The position numbers and the translations under genes are program-made. A stretch of DNA of 64,000 nucleotides, taken from NCBI RefSeq assembly GCF_024198235.1, contig NZ_JAKCFB010000014.1, forward strand, positions 62,001-126,000, in the 5' to 3' direction. Numbering within the stretch: position 1 is the stretch's first letter; each line of letters opens with the position of its first letter. Shown here in pieces: positions 35,251 to 46,098 of this stretch. The notes beneath the pieces were generated by a model that was not told the origin of the DNA, made no database searches, and saw only the letters and a list, made by a program, of their open reading frames with translations. Origin of the DNA: Myxococcus dinghuensis (lineage in GTDB: Bacteria; Myxococcota; Myxococcia; Myxococcales; Myxococcaceae).

Positions 35251-36432
35251 TCAGAACATGTCGCGCATCGAGGGCGTGGGGCCGTGGAGCAGCCGCTGGG
35301 CGACCTGGACGGAGGCGTCGTCGGCCTGGAGGAGGCCCATGGCGCGCAGCGCGTCCGCGGACGCGAAGCCCGTGTAGAGCGAGGCGAGCTGTCGCACGTG
35401 CAGCCGCATCCGGCCCTCGCCTCCCCGCGTCACGCGGGCCGCGCCGGACGCGACCTCCAGCACGAAGCGCCCCTGGTTCTCCGGGAAGAGGTCGTCCTCC
35501 ACCTCCAGGTGGAGCACGCCCGCGGCGTCCGGAGGCCAGCCTCGGGCCTCCAGCGCGGCGGCCACGTCCAGCACCCGCGCCATCCAATGCATGTACAGCT
35601 TCACCGAGTAGTCCTGCTCGCGCAGCAGCCACAAGAGCGGCTCGTCCACGCCGCCGAACCACACCGCCTCCGTGCCCAGGGAGTGGTGGTCCCCGAGGAA
35701 GCGCAGGAGCCGCCGGGCCGCCACGGGCGTGGTCGCGACCACGTCCGTCACTCCGAGTTCGTACTTCAGGTCCTTCTGGGGCCGGCGCGCCAGGTACACG
35801 TAGCCCTCCACGCCCGCGTCGCCCTCCACGAGGAAGCCGTGCACGGTCTCCGTGCGGGGGTTGCGCACGCGGGTCCAGGAGAACGCGCCCCGGTCCAGCC
35901 ACCCTTGCCGGTGGCGCGCGACGCGGGTGTAGCAGGCGGTGATGGCCGCCTCGTCCGCGGCCTCGATGGCCCGCAGCCGCAGGCCGCGCTCGTCCGTCCC
36001 CAGCGACGACACGGGGACGCGAATCTCGTAGCGGCCTCCGGCCAGCTCGTAGCCCACGCGCCGGTAGAGCGGCTGCGTCGCGGGGTAGAGGATGGACAGC
36101 GGCGCGCCCTCCGCGCGGACCTCCCGGAGCAGGTGGCGCATCAGCCGCGTGGCCGTGCCCTGCCCGCGATGCAGGGGGTGGACGCCCACGCCGCCCACGC
36201 CGATGACGGGGACGCTGCGCCCGCCGTACCACTGCCCCATGCGCAACAGGCCCAACGTGGCGCCGACCTGGCCCTTCTCGCGCAGCAGTCGCAGGTTGCC
36301 CAGGTCCTGGCGCTTCTTCCAGCCCTCGCAGTCCTCCGGCGTCATGGCGTAGGAGTGCATCAGGATGTCGATGACGGCGGCGACCTCCCGCTCGTCTCTC
36401 GGGGGGCCAAAGTCGTCCTGCGTCGCGTCCAC
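35251..36432 (-). CDS. Eis-like GNAT N-acetyltransferase with SCP2-like C-terminal domain
   Basis: Acetyl-CoA-dependent N-acetyltransferase; Eis proteins act on amines including aminoglycosides, but the natural substrate is unknown. 393 residues from a GTG start. First GNAT domain: GVGGVGVHPLHRGQGTATRLM (acetyl-CoA loop) followed by LYPATQPLYRRVGYE with the catalytic Tyr region. A second GNAT-like middle part and an SCP2-like end follow. The chain ends in Phe (SMRDMF), matching Eis enzymes whose C-terminal carboxylate serves in catalysis. I would not call it a resistance gene. Confidence 0.87.
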   Translation of the reverse strand: MDATQDDFGPPRDEREVAAVIDILMHSYAMTPEDCEGWKKRQDLGNLRLLREKGQVGATLGLLRMGQWYGGRSVPVIGVGGVGVHPLHRGQGTATRLMRHLLREVRAEGAPLSILYPATQPLYRRVGYELAGGRYEIRVPVSSLGTDERGLRLRAIEAADEAAITACYTRVARHRQGWLDRGAFSWTRVRNPRTETVHGFLVEGDAGVEGYVYLARRPQKDLKYELGVTDVVATTPVAARRLLRFLGDHHSLGTEAVWFGGVDEPLLWLLREQDYSVKLYMHWMARVLDVAAALEARGWPPDAAGVLHLEVEDDLFPENQGRFVLEVASGAARVTRGGEGRMRLHVRQLASLYTGFASADALRAMGLLQADDASVQVAQRLLHGPTPSMRDMF

Positions 36433-36600
36433 GTGTTCCGTCCCTTCATGATGCGGGGGGCCCGCATCCTACCGCCGTCCCTCCATGGGGCGGCCGGTCC
36501 AGGACTGCTGTCGTCGCGACGCGGCATGGGCTGACCCACCGAAGGCTGGGCGGGGTGCGTCATCGTCGGGTGCACAAGCCGGCTGCTAGGCTCGTGGCAC

Positions 36601-37007
36601 ATGGGGCGCTTGCGTGACTGGAAGTACAAGCTCGGCCTGGGTGGTGCCTGCGACCTGTGCCAGCAGACGCTCCGGCGGGCGCCGACCCTCGTGGGCTTCT
36701 CGCGGCTCGCCTGCCCCGACTGCGCCGAACGCCACTTCGCGAAGCACGGGCGGCCGGACCTCGTGGACCAGGCGCTCACCGCGGGCCTGCACCTCATGGC
36801 GCGAGAGGCGTGGCCTATTCGGTCATCGCGGGACACGTCGAGCGAATCATCAAGGCCGTGCTCGCCCTCTCCGTGCTTGGGGGCGTGGGCGCGTTGCTCT
36901 ACGTGGGCATCACGCGCGTCCAGCTGCCGGTGGCCCTGGCGGTGCTCGTGGGCGGCGTCACGTTGGTCGCGACCCTGTTGATGCTGCTGTTGCCCGGCCG
37001 GCGGTGA
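36601..37007 (+). pseudogene. zinc-ribbon plus two-transmembrane protein, frame interrupted near 36800
   Basis: The frame opening at 36601 encodes a credible 70-residue start with two CxxC knuckles (CDLCQQ at 17-20 and CPDC near 40), suggesting a zinc ribbon. It then becomes Ser/Arg-rich nonsense. From 36810 a frame one base earlier encodes two clear membrane helices (IIKAVLALSVLGGVGALLYV and VALAVLVGGVTLVATLLMLL) and stops at 37007. Joining them needs one missing base between about 36798 and 36812. Either a sequence error, a true frameshift, or a separate 65-residue membrane protein starting at GTG 36810 with a poor ribosome site. Confidence 0.5.
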
Positions 37008-37535
37008 CTACGGCTGGACGCGCTTCATCTTCGCGTAGAAGGACGGCGTGAGCAGGTAGGCGAAGGTCGCGTCGCCGAAGCCCAGCAGGTCCCCGTCGCG
37101 CACGTGCATCTCGCCGCCGGACGCGACCTCCTTGGCGTTCACGAACGTGCCGTTGCTCGACTTGAGGTCGACGATGGTGGTGCCCACCTGCGGCCCCCAC
37201 CAGCACAGCTTCGCGTGGCGCTTGGAGACGGAGGGCTCGTTGACCACGAGGTCGCAGTCGGGCTGACGCCCCACGGTGAGCACGTCCTCTCCGCCCACCG
37301 GCGGCAGCATGGCCACGGTGAGGGCGTCGAAGTGCAGCCAGAGCGCCACCTGTTGCCGCTCGAGGCTGGGGATGTCGCGGGCCATCGTCGTGCGCGCCGC
37401 GCCCATCTTCAGGGCCAGCTGCGCCATCACCGGGCTGGGGGGCTTCTGCACGAGCACGAAGGGCCCCACCTGTTTGCAGAAGAACGGCTCGGTCAGGCGC
37501 TTGCTCAGCGCGCGCAGCTCCTGAACGGTCATCAT
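37008..37535 (-). CDS. FHA-domain protein
   Basis: 175 residues. The forkhead-associated domain occupies about 80-155: LTVGRQPDCDLVVNEPSVSKRHAKL (Gly-Arg, Ser and His of the phosphothreonine pocket), then DLKSSNGTFVNAKEV. FHA modules read Thr phosphorylation by Ser/Thr kinases, which are abundant in myxobacteria. The N-terminal 75 residues are of unknown type. Start is one of two tandem Met codons (37535 or 37532). Its stop abuts the end of the plus-strand gene. Confidence 0.9.
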   Translation of the reverse strand: MMTVQELRALSKRLTEPFFCKQVGPFVLVQKPPSPVMAQLALKMGAARTTMARDIPSLERQQVALWLHFDALTVAMLPPVGGEDVLTVGRQPDCDLVVNEPSVSKRHAKLCWWGPQVGTTIVDLKSSNGTFVNAKEVASGGEMHVRDGDLLGFGDATFAYLLTPSFYAKMKRVQP

Positions 37536-37644
37536 CGAAGAAGTCCCCCTGCGGTGGTCGGCGCGCGATTCTGGGGCGGACCGGGCCCCGCGTCGAGTCC
37601 TCTTCCGTCATCACCGGTTCGAGGAGGTGGCGCGGACAGGCCCC

Positions 37645-38784
37645 TCAGCGACGGCGACCCGTCGCGACCGCCGGCTCGGCGAGGGGCGGGGACAGTGCCT
37701 CGCGCTCGAAGGACACCCTGGTGCGCTGTGCGAGCCACAGGCCCAGGTGCTCGACCTCGCGCGCGTCCTTGGAACCGCGAATCAGCGCCACCTTCCCGTC
37801 CTGTTCATCGTGCAGCCAGAGCGCCCATGAGTGGTCGCCGTCCTCGTCGTCCCGCTGCGCCGTCACCACCAGCCTGCGCACACGGTGCGCCTGGCGGCGG
37901 GAGGAGAAGCGTCCCTGGGTGACGCGGACGAAGCGCTCCGGGCCGACCTCCCACCATTGGAGTCCCCAGGATTCGCGCCAGGCCTGCCGCGCCGTCAGCC
38001 AGGTGAGCGCGGCCAATCCCAGGGTGGCCAGCGTCTCGATGACGCCATCCGCGCCGAAGAGCCGGCGCCACAGCAGGATGCCCAGGTTGAAGGCGAGCAG
38101 CCCCGCCGTCACCCACCACGCCCACGCGGCGATGCGGCGCACCCGCGCGGCCTTCCGCAGCACCGTGCGTCCAGCGCGCTCGGAGACGACCTCGCGATTC
38201 ATGGGGACGTGCGACGCGAGCGCAGCGTCCTCCAACGGAAGCCGGGAGAACTCGCGCCACCAGCGCAGCAGCTCCGTGTGTTGGTCCTTCGTTCCGGCGC
38301 TGGCCAGCGTCACCTTGCGCCCCGTGCGCAGCAGCCCCACCACCGCGCCAACGCCTTGCAGCGGGTAGAGGTCCACCAGGTCAGCGAACGCCACGCGCTG
38401 GACGCCGAAGCGGAAGGGCCCCAGCCGGGACGCGCGCTCCACGCCGCGCCGGTCGAAGGACAGGTGCTCGGCGCCCGCCAGCGCTGCGAACAACCCGAAA
38501 GCCACCGCGAACCCGGCGGGGGTCCAGAGCGCCAGCCAGAACGACAGGAACAGCGGCGTCAGCGTCACGCCCACGTCGCCTTGTCCCGTCAGCCCCCGGA
38601 GCTGCGACAAGGGCACGGACCGCGACAACTCACCGACGAACGTCGCCAGGATTTGGATGGCGAGCACCTCGCCGACGACCCAACCCATCAGCCAGAACCC
38701 ACAGAAACCCGCCAAGAAGAGCCTCGACCAGCCCCCGGGCGCAAGCCTCGCCCGCCAGGTCTCTCCCTCCTTCTGAAGCCACAT
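37645..38784 (-). CDS. membrane protein of unknown function, intact copy of a tandem duplicate
   Basis: 379 residues with two pairs of hydrophobic segments. The first pair (about 20-50 and 75-105) follows the basic start MWLQKEGETWRARLAPGGW; the second (about 220-245 and 250-275) is preceded by IAAWAWWVTAGLLAFN. Between them lies a soluble part with SFDRRGVERASRLGPFRFGVQRVAFADLVDLYP, which resembles bacterial PH-like domains in outline only. The C-terminus is soluble and charged. A damaged paralog lies just upstream (38949-40086). Function unknown. Confidence 0.75.
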   Translation of the reverse strand: MWLQKEGETWRARLAPGGWSRLFLAGFCGFWLMGWVVGEVLAIQILATFVGELSRSVPLSQLRGLTGQGDVGVTLTPLFLSFWLALWTPAGFAVAFGLFAALAGAEHLSFDRRGVERASRLGPFRFGVQRVAFADLVDLYPLQGVGAVVGLLRTGRKVTLASAGTKDQHTELLRWWREFSRLPLEDAALASHVPMNREVVSERAGRTVLRKAARVRRIAAWAWWVTAGLLAFNLGILLWRRLFGADGVIETLATLGLAALTWLTARQAWRESWGLQWWEVGPERFVRVTQGRFSSRRQAHRVRRLVVTAQRDDEDGDHSWALWLHDEQDGKVALIRGSKDAREVEHLGLWLAQRTRVSFEREALSPPLAEPAVATGRRR

Positions 38785-38948
38785 GGGGTGCCTTTCCCCG
38801 TCCCCGCGGCCGTCATGGCCGCGCGCCCTTCTCCAGATGCGCCCGGCGCTCGCGGAAACCCTGTCACCACATTGTCACCCGGGCGCCACGCGACGGACGT
38901 CCTCCGCGCCACGAAGGGCTCCCGCGCTGGAGGAGCGAGCCCACGGAC

Positions 38949-40086
38949 TCATCCCGCGCGACCGTCGGTCGCCACCGCCAATGGGGCGGGCGTCACGGTC
39001 AGCGCCTCGCGCTCGAAGGGCACCCCGGTGCGCTGCGCGAACCACAGCCCCAGGTGCTCGACCTCGCGAGGTTCGTCTGAGTAGCGAACCAGGGCCACCT
39101 TGCTGCCCTCCCCATGCAACCAGAGCGTCCACTCGTGGTCGCCGTCGTCATCGTCCCGATGAATCTCCACCACCAACCGCGAGACACGGTGCGCCTCGCG
39201 CCGGAGGGAGAAGGGGGTCTTGATGACGTGCACGAAGTGCCCTGAACCAACCTCCCACCACTGGAGGGCCCAGGTGTTGCGCCAGGCCTTTCGCGCCGCC
39301 GCCCAGGTGACGACGACCAGCCCCAGGGACGTGAGCGTCTCGGGGACACCCTCCGCGCCGAAGCGTCGACGCCACAGCAGGAAGCCCAGATTGACGGCCA
39401 GCAGCCCCGCCGTCACCCACCAAGCCCACGCGGCGAAGCGACTCGCCCCGGGGGCCTCGCGCATCACGGTGACGCCCTCTTGTTCGGAGAGCACCTCCCT
39501 GCCCGCGGGGACCCGCATCGCGAGCTCCCATCCTGCAACGGGAGCTGGGTGAGTTCACGCCACCGGCCCAACAACTCGGCGTGCTGTTCGTACCTTCCTC
39601 CACTGGCCAGCCGCACGGTGCATCCCGCGCGGAGGAGCCCCATCACCGAGCCATCCCTCTGCGACTGATAGAGGTCCACGAGGTCGGCGAACGCCACGCG
39701 CTCGAAGCCATGGCGAAAGGGCCCCAGGTTCAACCAACGCTCGACCCCCCGCGGGTCGAAGGAGAGGTGCTCGGTGCGCGCCATCGAACGCAGCAACACG
39801 AACGCCACCAGGGGCCAATGAGGGTCCAGAGAACCCATCCGAACGACACGAACAGCGGCGTCAGTGTCCCAACCAGGGACCCATTCCCATCCAACCCCTG
39901 GAGCGGCGACAGGGACCGCGGTCGAGAGAGCTTGCCGACGAACGTGGTGATGCCGTCGAGGGCACACATCTCCCCGACGAGCCAGACGGAAAGCCAGAGC
40001 GCACAGGCGCCCGCCAGGAAGAACCGCGACCAGCCTCCGGGAGCCAGCCGTGCTCGCCAGGTCTCGCCTTCCCGCCAGAGCCACAT
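38949..40086 (-). pseudogene. frameshifted paralog of the membrane protein at 37645-38784
   Basis: Reads MWLWREGETWRARLAPGGW from 40086, then loses frame near 39811-39816 at a GGGG/CCCC run. It continues one frame over (TEHLSFDPRGVERWLNLGPF, VAFADLVDLYQSQ) to about 39535, and shifts again between about 39519 and 39535 into the frame encoding REVLSEQEGV, AAWAWWVTAGLLAVN and LHGEGSKVALVRY up to 38949. Protein similarity to the intact copy is continuous across both breaks, and each break fits a single lost base. Likely a decaying duplicate; sequencing error at two sites is the alternative. Confidence 0.78.
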
Positions 40087-40211
40087 GGTGTGTCCATCCA
40101 TCTCTCACCCCGTGTCTGTCATCGCCGCGCCCTTCGCCAACTCCTCGCCCGCGCGGAACCCCTGCCACTGCATTGTCACCCAGGAGCCACGCGACTGGTA
40201 TCCTCCACGCC

Positions 40212-40406
40212 ATGAAGCGCCCCTCCGAGCCGGATGCGCCCGCGATGCCGTCGCTGCTCGTCTTCGCCATCGCGGTGCTGCTCTTCGGCTCGCCGCTGAG
40301 GCGGGTGTGGCTCTCGGAGGAGGCCCCGGGCTATCTGCCCTTCGTCGTGTGGCTGGGGGTCATCGCCCTGGGCGGATGGGCGGCGCGCCATGGCGGTGAC
40401 CCGTGA
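40212..40406 (+). CDS. 64-residue membrane peptide coupled to the sensor kinase
   Basis: MKRPSEPDAPAMPSLLVFAI start, two hydrophobic segments (about 13-28 and 41-56) and a basic C-terminus (WAARHGGDP). Its stop overlaps the kinase GTG start in the four-base GTGA at 40403-40406, so the two are translationally coupled. A small open frame (CbrX) has been described before the related kinase gene cbrA in Pseudomonas with the same sort of overlap; sequence identity to it is not claimed. Likely an accessory or translational-coupling peptide of the transporter-like kinase. Confidence 0.72.
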   Translation: MKRPSEPDAPAMPSLLVFAIAVLLFGSPLRRVWLSEEAPGYLPFVVWLGVIALGGWAARHGGDP

Positions 40407-43371
40407 CGCTCGAGCTGGGGCCGCTGCTCGCCGCGTCCATCGCCTACCTCCTGGTGCTGTTCTTCGTGGCGTACGCGGCGGAGCGCAACCTCATCCCCTC
40501 TCGCGTCACCCAGCACCCACTGGTGTACGCGCTGGCGCTCGGCGTCTATGCGACGTCCTGGTCGTACTTCGGCAGCGTGGGCTACGCGGCGCGACACGGC
40601 TTCCGCTACCTGGGCATCTACCTGGGCGTCACCCTCGCCTGCCTGCTGGTGCCCGTGCTGTGGCGCCCGCTGCTGCGGCTGACGCGCGAGCTGCAACTCA
40701 CCTCGCTGGCGGACCTGCTCGCCTTCCGCTACCCCGGCCAGTCCACCGGCACGGCGGTGACGCTGTTCATGCTCGCCGGCAGCCTCCCCTACCTCGCGCT
40801 CCAGGTCCGCGCGGTGGTGGAGTCCGCGAAGGTGCTCAGCCCGTCCGCCTCGCCCACGCTGGTGGGCACCAGCTTCTGCGCGGTGCTCATCGTCTTCTCC
40901 GTCCTCTTCGGCGCGCGGCACCTCACCCCGCGCGAGCGACACGAGGGCCTCATGCTGGCCATCGCCTTCGAGTCCGCGGTGAAGGCCGTGGCCCTGGTCG
41001 CCGTGGGCGCGTGGGCCGTGTCGTCGGTGTTCGGCGGCGTGGATGGGCTGTGGGCGTGGCTGAAGGCGCATCCGGAGGCGGTGCAGCAGCTCCAGCGCCC
41101 CGCGCGCGAGGCCTCCTGGGCGCCCCTGCTGGTGCTCTCCTGCGCGGCCGCGTTCCTCACGCCGCGCAGCTACCACGTCGCCTTCACGGAGGCCCCGGAG
41201 CGCGACGCCCTGTCCACCGCGACGTGGGCCTTCCCGCTGCTCCTCCTGGTGATGAACCTGGCGGTGCCGGTGCTGCTGTGGGGCGGCGAGGCCCTGGGAC
41301 TCCCCTGGCCCGCGGACTTCCACGTGCTCGCCGTGCCCGCCTCGCAAGGCGCCACGGGCCTGGCGTTGGTGGCCTTCCTGGGCGGCGTGTCCGCCTCCAG
41401 CGCCATGGTCATCGTCACCACGCTCGCGCTGGCGCCCATGTGCCTGACGCACCTGGTGCTGCCGCTGGGCTACGCGCGCGGTCAGCCCCACCTGTACGGC
41501 TGGCTCCTGTGGGCGCGGCGACTGCTCATCGCGCTCATCATCCTGGCGGGCTACGGCTTCTACCGCCTGCTCGACACGCGCGGCCTGGGACTGGTGGACC
41601 TGGGGCTGGTGTCCTTCGTCGCGGTGGCGCAGTTCGCCCCAGGCGTGCTGGGCCTGCTGTTCTGGAAGCGGGGCACCCGCGCGGGCCTGCTCGCGGGCCT
41701 GCTCGCGGGCGCCTGCGCGTGGGTGGTGACGCTCGTCGTCCCGATGTGGGCCTCGCGCGAGCTGGTGGCGTGGACACATGACCTGGCGGTCCACATGGGC
41801 TTCCCCGAGGACGAGCCGTGGGGCTTCGCCACCTTCGCCTCGCTGACGCTCAACGCGCTGGCCTTCGTGGGCGTGTCGCTGGCCACGCGGCAATCCGAGT
41901 CCGAAGCGGAGGCGGCGCGGGCGTGCACGCGCGAGACGCCCTCGCTCGTCCCAGGAGGCGTGGAGGCCCGCTCGCCCGGAGAGTTCCGCGAGCGGCTCGC
42001 GCCCCTGCTCGGCGAGGAGGCCGCGACGGCGGAGGTGGACCGCGCGCTGGAGGGCCTGGACATGGCGCCGGACGAGCGTCGTCCCCTGGAGCTGCGCCGG
42101 CTGCGCGACGGCGTGGAGCGCAACCTGTCCGGCCTGCTGGGGCCCGTGCTGGCGCGGCTGACGGTGGAGGAGGCCCTGCGGTTGGGGCCCGGCCCCCGCG
42201 CGGCCCTGGCCGAACAGCTGCGCTTCGTGGAGGAGCGCCTGCGCGACGCGCGCGAGGCCCAGGGGCCCGTGGAGGCGGTGCGCCGCTACCTGCGCCGCAT
42301 CCTGGAGGACCTGCCGCTGGGCGTCTGCGCGGTGGGACCGGATGGCGAGGTGGTCATCTGGAACGCGGCGCTGGAGCGACTGTCCGGAGTAGAGGAGCAC
42401 GCGGCGCGTGGCCATCCCCTGGCGGCCCTGCCTCCACCCTGGGGGCCCCTGCTCTCCGGCTTCGCCGCGGGCGAGCAGGCGGACATCGAAGCGCGGCTCT
42501 CCCTCGTCGGCGCCGAGCGCACGCTGCGACTGCACCGCTCGCGGCTGACCCAGGACGAGGAGGGCGGCGGCGCGTCGCAGGGCATGGCGCTGCTGGTGGA
42601 GGACCAGACGGAGCGCAAGGCGGTGGACGCGCGCATGGCGCACCAGGACCGGCTCGCGTCGCTGGGCCGGGTGGCGGCGGGCGTGGCGCATGAAATCGGC
42701 AACCCGCTCACCGCCATCGCCAGCCTCACGCAGAACCTCAAGTACGAGCTGGACGACGCGGACGCGGTGAAGGAGCGCACGGGCCTCATCCTCCAGCAGA
42801 CGCGCCGCATCGACGCCATCGTCCGGATGCTGGTGGGCTTCAGCCACGCGGGCACGGTGGGCGGCGAGGCGCGGCCCTTCGCGCGGGTGGAGGTGGGCCC
42901 GCTCCTGGCGGAGTCCGTGGCGCTGGCCCGCATGGCGCGCGGCGCGTCGAAGTCGCGAGGCGTGTCCTTCGAGCACCGCAGCCCGGAGGGCCTGGTCATC
43001 CTCGGGGACTCGCAGCGGCTGGAGCAGGTGCTGGTCAACCTGCTGACCAACGCGGTGGACGCCTCGCCCGAGGGCGCGCGCGTGGAGTTGGAGGCGGAGG
43101 CCGTCGACGGGAACATCCACCTGCGGGTGCTGGACCGGGGCCACGGCATCCCCGGGGAGCTGACCCAGCGCGTCTTCGAGCCGTTCTTCACCACCAAGCA
43201 ACCGGGAGAGGGCACGGGCCTGGGGCTCGCCCTGGTGGCGGGCATCGTCCGGGAGCACGGTGGCGCCATCCAGATGGACAACCGGCCCGGGGGAGGGACT
43301 AGCGTGACGGTGAGCCTCCCCGCCGCGCGCGGGACCGCGCCCACCGCGCGCCCGGCTCCGGGGGCTTCCAC

Positions 43372-43375
<4 letters not shown>
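40403..43375 (+). CDS. sensor histidine kinase with sodium:solute symporter input domain (CbrA/CrbS type)
   Basis: 990 residues. About 1-490 is a sodium:solute symporter-like domain with some 13 membrane helices ([49 protein letters not shown]). A linker helix region follows, then a PAS domain (about 630-735; [20 protein letters not shown]). The kinase core has His763 in [13 protein letters not shown], the N-box LTNAVDAS, and ATP-lid boxes DRGHGIPGE and [10 protein letters not shown]. It overlaps the next gene by ATGA. Relatives sense or transport His/Pro or acetate and control carbon use; the acetate genes 1.6 kb downstream point to acetate control here. Confidence 0.93.
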
Positions 43376-44745
<1,370 letters not shown>

Positions 44746-44799
44746 TTGTCATCTCGCGCACCGCCCCCCCACCGTCGCGGCCCGCGTCAATCATTGCCG

Positions 44800-44870
44800 C
44801 GCCGCGCAAATCGTTACGACGCGCCGCGCGAATCGTTACCGGGGTAACGCCCACGTCACCTTCGGTAACG
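44800..44870 (+). promoter_or_regulatory. repeated GTTAC/GTAAC boxes, candidate enhancer sites
   Basis: Two 18-base direct repeats (44800-44817 and 44822-44839, one mismatch) start exactly 22 bases apart, about two helical turns. The second runs into a perfect palindrome CGTTACC-GG-GGTAACG (44834-44849). An imperfect copy CGTCACC-TTC-GGTAACG follows (44854-44870). They lie 55-125 bases before the -24 element, the normal place for sigma54 activator binding. Probably bound by the regulator encoded just upstream; this is inference. Confidence 0.6.
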
Positions 44871-44923
44871 TCCTGACGCGACGAGCCAACCTGCAACGTC
44901 CTGAATCCAGTACGTGCGGGCGT

Positions 44924-44939
44924 TGGCCGGAGTGTTGCT
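44924..44939 (+). promoter_or_regulatory. sigma54-type -24/-12 promoter candidate
   Basis: TGGCCGGAGTGTTGCT matches the consensus TGGCACGN4TTGCW at all but two positions (C and G in place of A and C), with GG and GC at the correct 12-base distance. Predicted start is near 44950, only about 3 bases before the porin ATG, so either the mRNA has almost no leader or the match is fortuitous. Confidence 0.5.
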
Positions 44940-44952
44940 CTGGGAGCGCGGC

Positions 44953-46062
44953 ATGTCCCCAGCCCCGTCCCGCCCGCTGTCGGTCCTGGCCGCGCTCGTC
45001 GTGGCGCTGCTCCCCCTCCACTCCGCCCTCGCGGGGAAGCTCACCATCAACGACGAGGCGAACCTCAACATCGCGCTGTTGCTCCAACCCCAGGCGCAGG
45101 TCATCAAGGACGCGACGCCGCTGGGGGGCGTGGGCACGGACTTCTTCCTCCGCCGCGTGCGCCTGCTCGTCTACGGCAGCGTGACGAAGCGGCTGTCCTT
45201 CTTCATGGAGACGGACCAGCCCAACTTCGGCAAGGACGGCAACTTCAACGCCCAGTTCTACGTGCAGGACGCGTTCGTGTCCTACGAGTTCCTGGACAAG
45301 GTCTGGGTGGACGTGGGGCTCATCATCGCGCCGCTGTCGCGCCACAACCTGCAGGGCGCCATCGCGCTCAACACGGTGGACTTCCACTCCAACCTGGTGC
45401 GCTTCACCGCGGGGATGGGGAAGGTCTGGCGCGACGTGGGCGTGCAGTTGCGCGGCTTCGTGGGGCCCGTCGGCTTCCGCGCCGCCATCCTCAACGGCCA
45501 GGAGGGTGTGCGGCTGGAGAATGGCACCACCGTCAACCCGGATGACCTCCCGCGCGGCGTGGCGATGGTGCGCTGGAACTTCCTCACGCGCGAGGAGGAC
45601 CTCTTCTTCCAGGGCATCTACTTCGCGGAGAAGACGCACCTGTCCATCGGCGCGGGCGCGGACTACCAGCCCAACGCCGTCGCCAGCGCCACGGGCAAGC
45701 ACGACTCGGCGGCGTTCTCCGCGGACGTCTTCCTCGACCTGCCCTTCAGCGCGTCGCAGGAGCTGGTCTTCCAGAGCACCGTCTTCCACTACCGCCAGGG
45801 CATGGACAACCCGCAGAGCGGCACGGGCCTCCTGTCGGAGCTGGGCTACCGCTTCGGCAAGGTGGAGCCGGTGGTCTCCGCCGAGTACTTCAACTCGCGG
45901 GTGCACGCGCAGGACGCCGTCGCGCTGCGCCCCGGCGTCAACCTCTGGTTCATGAAGCACACCTTCAACCTGAAGACGGAGCTGGCCCTCACCCGCGTGG
46001 GTGAGCTCTCCGAGGCGGAGACCGGCATCACCGGCACCGCCCAGGTCCAGTTCTTCTACTGA
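44953..46062 (+). CDS. outer-membrane porin (OprO/OprP-like beta barrel)
   Basis: 369 residues from the ATG at 44953 (GGGAG just upstream). Signal peptide MSPAPSRPLSVLAALVVALLPLHSALA. The mature part alternates polar and hydrophobic residues as beta strands: FFLRRVRLLVYGSVTKRLSFFMETDQPNFG, WVDVGLIIAPLSRHNLQGAIALNT and DVGVQLRGFVGP. It ends FFY, with the aromatic terminal residue needed for barrel insertion. LRRVRL..G and KLSF-type segments match phosphate-selective porin O/P family proteins. Standing first in the acetate gene set, it probably lets small carboxylates pass the outer membrane. Confidence 0.85.
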   Translation: MSPAPSRPLSVLAALVVALLPLHSALAGKLTINDEANLNIALLLQPQAQVIKDATPLGGVGTDFFLRRVRLLVYGSVTKRLSFFMETDQPNFGKDGNFNAQFYVQDAFVSYEFLDKVWVDVGLIIAPLSRHNLQGAIALNTVDFHSNLVRFTAGMGKVWRDVGVQLRGFVGPVGFRAAILNGQEGVRLENGTTVNPDDLPRGVAMVRWNFLTREEDLFFQGIYFAEKTHLSIGAGADYQPNAVASATGKHDSAAFSADVFLDLPFSASQELVFQSTVFHYRQGMDNPQSGTGLLSELGYRFGKVEPVVSAEYFNSRVHAQDAVALRPGVNLWFMKHTFNLKTELALTRVGELSEAETGITGTAQVQFFY

Positions 46063-46098
46063 CCCCTCCCCTTCCCCCATTCCCACCAGGAGCCCCGG

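Larger units (their letters stand above)
37645..40216 (-). repeat. tandem duplication of about 1.27 kb
   Basis: Unit 1 spans about 37645-38925 and unit 2 about 38949-40216. Each holds a copy of the same membrane-protein gene plus its upstream region. The shared upstream stretch is clear: CATTGTCACCC with flanking sequence at 38870-38880 and 40170-40180, continuing through GCCACGCGAC to CGCCACGAAG (38908-38917) versus CGCCATGAAG (40208-40217). The second pair shows that a remnant of the start of the neighbouring 64-residue gene was copied too. Confidence 0.75.

Noticed and set aside
35251-36432. Calling the Eis-like protein an aminoglycoside resistance gene
   Set aside because: Eis homologs act on many amines and the native substrate is unknown.
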